Shown here: piece by piece, positions 43,630 through 45,832 of the stretch
Position numbering within the stretch: position 1 is the stretch's first letter
Layout of the letters: every line of letters begins with the position of its first letter
Origin: Actinobacteria bacterium 21-64-8
GTDB taxonomy: Bacteria > Pseudomonadota > Alphaproteobacteria > Sphingomonadales > Sphingomonadaceae
Length of the DNA: 45,832 bases
Assembly (NCBI GenBank): GCA_903970225.1
Contig: CAJCHR010000172.1
Location: forward strand, 1-45,832
Direction of reading: 5' to 3'
The notes under the pieces: generated by a model
What the model was told of the DNA's origin: nothing
Databases searched by the model: none
Seen by the model: only the letters and a program-made list of their open reading frames with translations
Translations under genes and position numbers: made by a program

Positions 43630-43635
43630 GCCCGC
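43618..43635 (+). terminator. hairpin overlapping the LOV gene stop
   Basis: GCGGGCT-ATTG-AGCCCGC, a perfect 7-bp stem with the TGA stop inside it (43627-43629). No strong T-tract follows. It lies in the 43-base convergent gap before crtI and may separate the transcripts. Confidence 0.4.
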
Positions 43636-43672
43636 ACCTCTTCGACACGGCTGCGAGCGCCGGCAGCACCAT

Positions 43673-45301
43673 TCAAGATAGTACGCGAGGCCGTCCTCCG
43701 ACGATCTGCGGATCGATCGCGAAGTCGCGTGCGATCTCCCGCGCGGTCATCTTGGCCGACATCATGACCGATGGCGTCCCGCCGCCCGGCTGGGTGCCCT
43801 GCCCGACGAGGTAGAGGTTGCTCACGTCCTCGCTGCGATTGTGCGGGCGGAAGAACGCGGTCTGGGTCAGGCGCGGCTCGACGCCGAAACCGTTTCCGAC
43901 GTGCGATCCCAGCACGTCCTCGAAATAGTCGGGCGTGACGAAGCTGCGATGCACGATCCGGTCGCGCAAATCCGGGATGTACCCCCGCTCGTCGAGAAAT
44001 CTCAGCACGGTATCGGCGAAGCCCTCGCCCACCGCATCCCAGTCGATCGCACTGTGGTTGTTGGGCACGGGGATCAGCGTGTACGCGGCATGGTGCCCGG
44101 GCGGCGCCAGGCTCGGATCGGTGATCGTGGGGATGTGGAGATATTGCGAGAAGTCCGCGGCCAGGATTTTTCGCTCGAAGATGTCGGTGAGCAGTTCCTC
44201 ATAGCGCGGACCCAGGATGATGTTGTGGTGCCGCAGATCGGGATCGCCAGCCTGCATCCGATAGCCGAAATAGATCACCATCAGCGACATGCTCTGCTTG
44301 CGAAAGCGCACCAGCGCATCGCGATTGATCCGCCGATGCGCCTTGTCGACGAGCTTCAGATACGTCGTTGCGTAGTCGGCGTTGGACACGACCAGGTCGG
44401 ACGGCAGCACCTCGCCGTCCGCCAGGGTCACGCCCGTCGCCGCGCGCTGGCGCCCACGCTTCTCGACGTCGATCCGCGCGACTTTCGCGTTCAGCCGCAG
44501 CGTCCCGCCGAGTTCCTCGAACTTGCGCACCAGCCCCGCCACCAGCGCGCCGGTGCCGCCCATCGCGAAATGCACGCCCCAGGTCTTCTCGACGAAATGG
44601 ATCATCGCGTAGATCGCCGGCACCTTCAGCGGATTGCCGCCGATCAGCAACGGCTCGAAGCTGAACACCTGCCGCATCTTGTCGCTCTTGAAATACTTGC
44701 TGACGAGCGAGAACAGCGGCTGGATCGCGCCGAGCCGGAGCAGGTCCGGCAGGACCGACACCATCGAGCCGATCGACCCGAAATAGGTGTAGCCCAGTTC
44801 GAGAAAGCCGCGCTGGAAGATCGCGCGCGCGGCCTCGTGAAAGCGCTCGTAGCCCGCAAGATCCTCGGGCGCGAGCCGCGCGATCTGCGCGCGCACGTTG
44901 GCCGGATCGGCGTCGTAATCGAAGAAGGTGCCGTCATCGAAGTAGATCCGGTAGAACGGCAGGATCGGCACGATATCGACGTAGCGGCGCGTATGGGCGC
45001 CGCCGCTGCCACCCGGGCACAGGCTTTGCCCTTCGGCCAGCACCGCCGGCGGAAAGTCCGGTTCATCGAGCATCGCCGCGTCGCGTTCGAGCGCGAACAG
45101 TTCCTCGATGAAATGCGGGACGGTGATCACCGTCGGCCCCATGTCGAAAGTGAATCCATCGACGCGGCGGACGAAGGCCCGGCCGCCGACATCGGCGAGC
45201 TGTTCGACGATCTGTGTGTCGAATCCCAGGCTCTGGAGACGGATAGCACAAGCTATGCCTCCGATCCCGGAGCCGATCACGATCGCGCGTTTGCGGGTCA
45301 T
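43673..45301 (-). CDS. crtI: phytoene desaturase-type carotenoid enzyme
   Basis: A 542-residue CrtI-family flavoprotein. The FAD-binding motif is [20 protein letters not shown] at the N-terminus; [20 protein letters not shown] follows, and the C-terminal FAD contact is [20 protein letters not shown]. It desaturates phytoene to lycopene or a related carotenoid; a 3,4-desaturase role cannot be excluded. Its ATG overlaps the stop of the Blh gene, so the two are one operon. Confidence 0.93.
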   Translation of the reverse strand: MTRKRAIVIGSGIGGIACAIRLQSLGFDTQIVEQLADVGGRAFVRRVDGFTFDMGPTVITVPHFIEELFALERDAAMLDEPDFPPAVLAEGQSLCPGGSGGAHTRRYVDIVPILPFYRIYFDDGTFFDYDADPANVRAQIARLAPEDLAGYERFHEAARAIFQRGFLELGYTYFGSIGSMVSVLPDLLRLGAIQPLFSLVSKYFKSDKMRQVFSFEPLLIGGNPLKVPAIYAMIHFVEKTWGVHFAMGGTGALVAGLVRKFEELGGTLRLNAKVARIDVEKRGRQRAATGVTLADGEVLPSDLVVSNADYATTYLKLVDKAHRRINRDALVRFRKQSMSLMVIYFGYRMQAGDPDLRHHNIILGPRYEELLTDIFERKILAADFSQYLHIPTITDPSLAPPGHHAAYTLIPVPNNHSAIDWDAVGEGFADTVLRFLDERGYIPDLRDRIVHRSFVTPDYFEDVLGSHVGNGFGVEPRLTQTAFFRPHNRSEDVSNLYLVGQGTQPGGGTPSVMMSAKMTAREIARDFAIDPQIVGGRPRVLS

Positions 45302-45832
45302 ATCATCTGTCTTTCGGTTGGGTTGGCGTCTGCGCGGGCAAGCTGGCGCTCGATCCAGCGTGAAAACAGCAAGTGAGGAACGGCTACGGCGGCGAGCAGC
45401 TGAAACGCCTGAGCTGTGCGGTCGGGCGTGATCGCACGTCCCACGCCTGCCGCGAAGAGCAGCCAGGCCGTGACCGCGACGACAGACATGCCCGCGCCGA
45501 TCGCAACCCAGCGCAGTCGCGACACGTCGCTCAGCCTCTCACGCGCCGCGATGAGGTGCGCCGGCGCATGAAGGAATACGAAGAACAGCGCGAACGCAGC
45601 CACGGGCGGTGCGACGAGCAGGCCCAGGATCGCGACCGCCATCGCGGCGGCCCACTCGCGCGAGCCGTCCTGCCAGGCAACGAGGATGCCGATCGCCGTC
45701 ATCAGCAGCGCAACTGGCGCAAGCGCGACCGCGGCGCGAGCGACGATCGCGCCGTCCTGCCCTCCGGCCATCGCCGCGAACAGGCGCGCGACGTCGGCGG
45801 GATGGCTGATCGCCGGCGCGGCGATGACCGCC
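45298..45832 (-). CDS. blh: Brp/Blh-family beta-carotene 15,15'-dioxygenase (5' end outside window)
   Basis: The frame is open to the window edge; 177 residues of the C-terminal part are present. Several membrane helices and the family motif [21 protein letters not shown], containing a conserved His, identify the Brp/Blh family that cleaves beta-carotene to retinal. A later [15 protein letters not shown] holds another likely iron-ligand His. It overlaps crtI by ATGA. Retinal production implies a microbial rhodopsin, not seen in the window. Confidence 0.88.
   Translation of the reverse strand, partial: AVIAAPAISHPADVARLFAAMAGGQDGAIVARAAVALAPVALLMTAIGILVAWQDGSREWAAAMAVAILGLLVAPPVAAFALFFVFLHAPAHLIAARERLSDVSRLRWVAIGAGMSVVAVTAWLLFAAGVGRAITPDRTAQAFQLLAAVAVPHLLFSRWIERQLARADANPTERQMI

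Noticed and set aside
43841-45376. 511-codon plus-strand frame opposite crtI
   Set aside because: Antisense shadow of a clear CrtI gene, rich in His/Arg/Gln as typical of high-GC shadows.
1-45832. tRNA, rRNA, CRISPR array, integrase or attachment site
   Set aside because: Looked for and not seen; no spaced direct repeats of CRISPR type and no cloverleaf sequence noticed by eye.

Overview
The window looks like chromosome of a sphingomonad-type alphaproteobacterium. The DNA is GC-rich. It carries a TonB-dependent receptor, a LOV-HTH blue-light regulator of the EL222 type, carotenoid and retinal genes, and many short overlapping operons. The assignment rests on gene content and codon style, not on a marker gene. 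No tRNA, rRNA or CRISPR array was seen.

Layout. 1-1826: a TonB receptor (3' end outside the window) behind a TPP riboswitch, so a predicted thiamin-related outer-membrane transporter. 1.9-7 kb: small stress and redox genes (UVR-motif protein, lipoprotein peroxiredoxin, ABC1 kinase-glutaredoxin-DUF427 operon, PEP mutase-like enzyme, EF-hand protein). 7.4-10.1 kb: a LysR regulator divergent from a DHA2 exporter gene that is cut by an in-frame TGA. 10.1-10.6 kb: an IS3 transposase scar.

10.5-32.7 kb is rich in phosphorus genes: Pit phosphate permease, CorA-like transporter, PPK2 polyphosphate kinase, outer-membrane porin, pstSCAB, an anion-type ABC transporter with a duplicated permease, a phosphonate operon (LysR, phosphonoacetaldehyde hydrolase PhnX, Fe-alcohol dehydrogenase, MFS permease), a CYTH-CHAD protein and a NUDIX gene. 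Pho-box-like repeats precede the porin, pstS, probably pit, and the ABC transporter. The phosphonate operon has PhnX but no PhnW transaminase here. Together with the dehydrogenase this suggests catabolism of 2-hydroxyethylphosphonate, which I rank as the most interesting hypothesis.

33-37.4 kb is a partly decayed catabolic patch: Rieske oxygenase, VOC protein and TIM-barrel isomerase, with remnants of an SDR and a SnoaL-like protein. 37.4-39.5 kb: a hybrid PAS histidine kinase with a very AT-rich upstream region. 40.1-45.8 kb is a likely light-response region: a LOV-LuxR regulator next to an operon of a small membrane protein, FolE, an FAD oxidoreductase and a DUF393 protein, then CrtI and a Brp/Blh beta-carotene cleavage enzyme that runs off the right edge. 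Blh implies retinal, so a rhodopsin may lie outside the window.

The gaps hold several decayed genes: acetylxylan esterase, NUDIX copy, CYTH copy, two SDR pieces, a SnoaL piece and the IS3 piece. The region has clearly been rearranged and trimmed.
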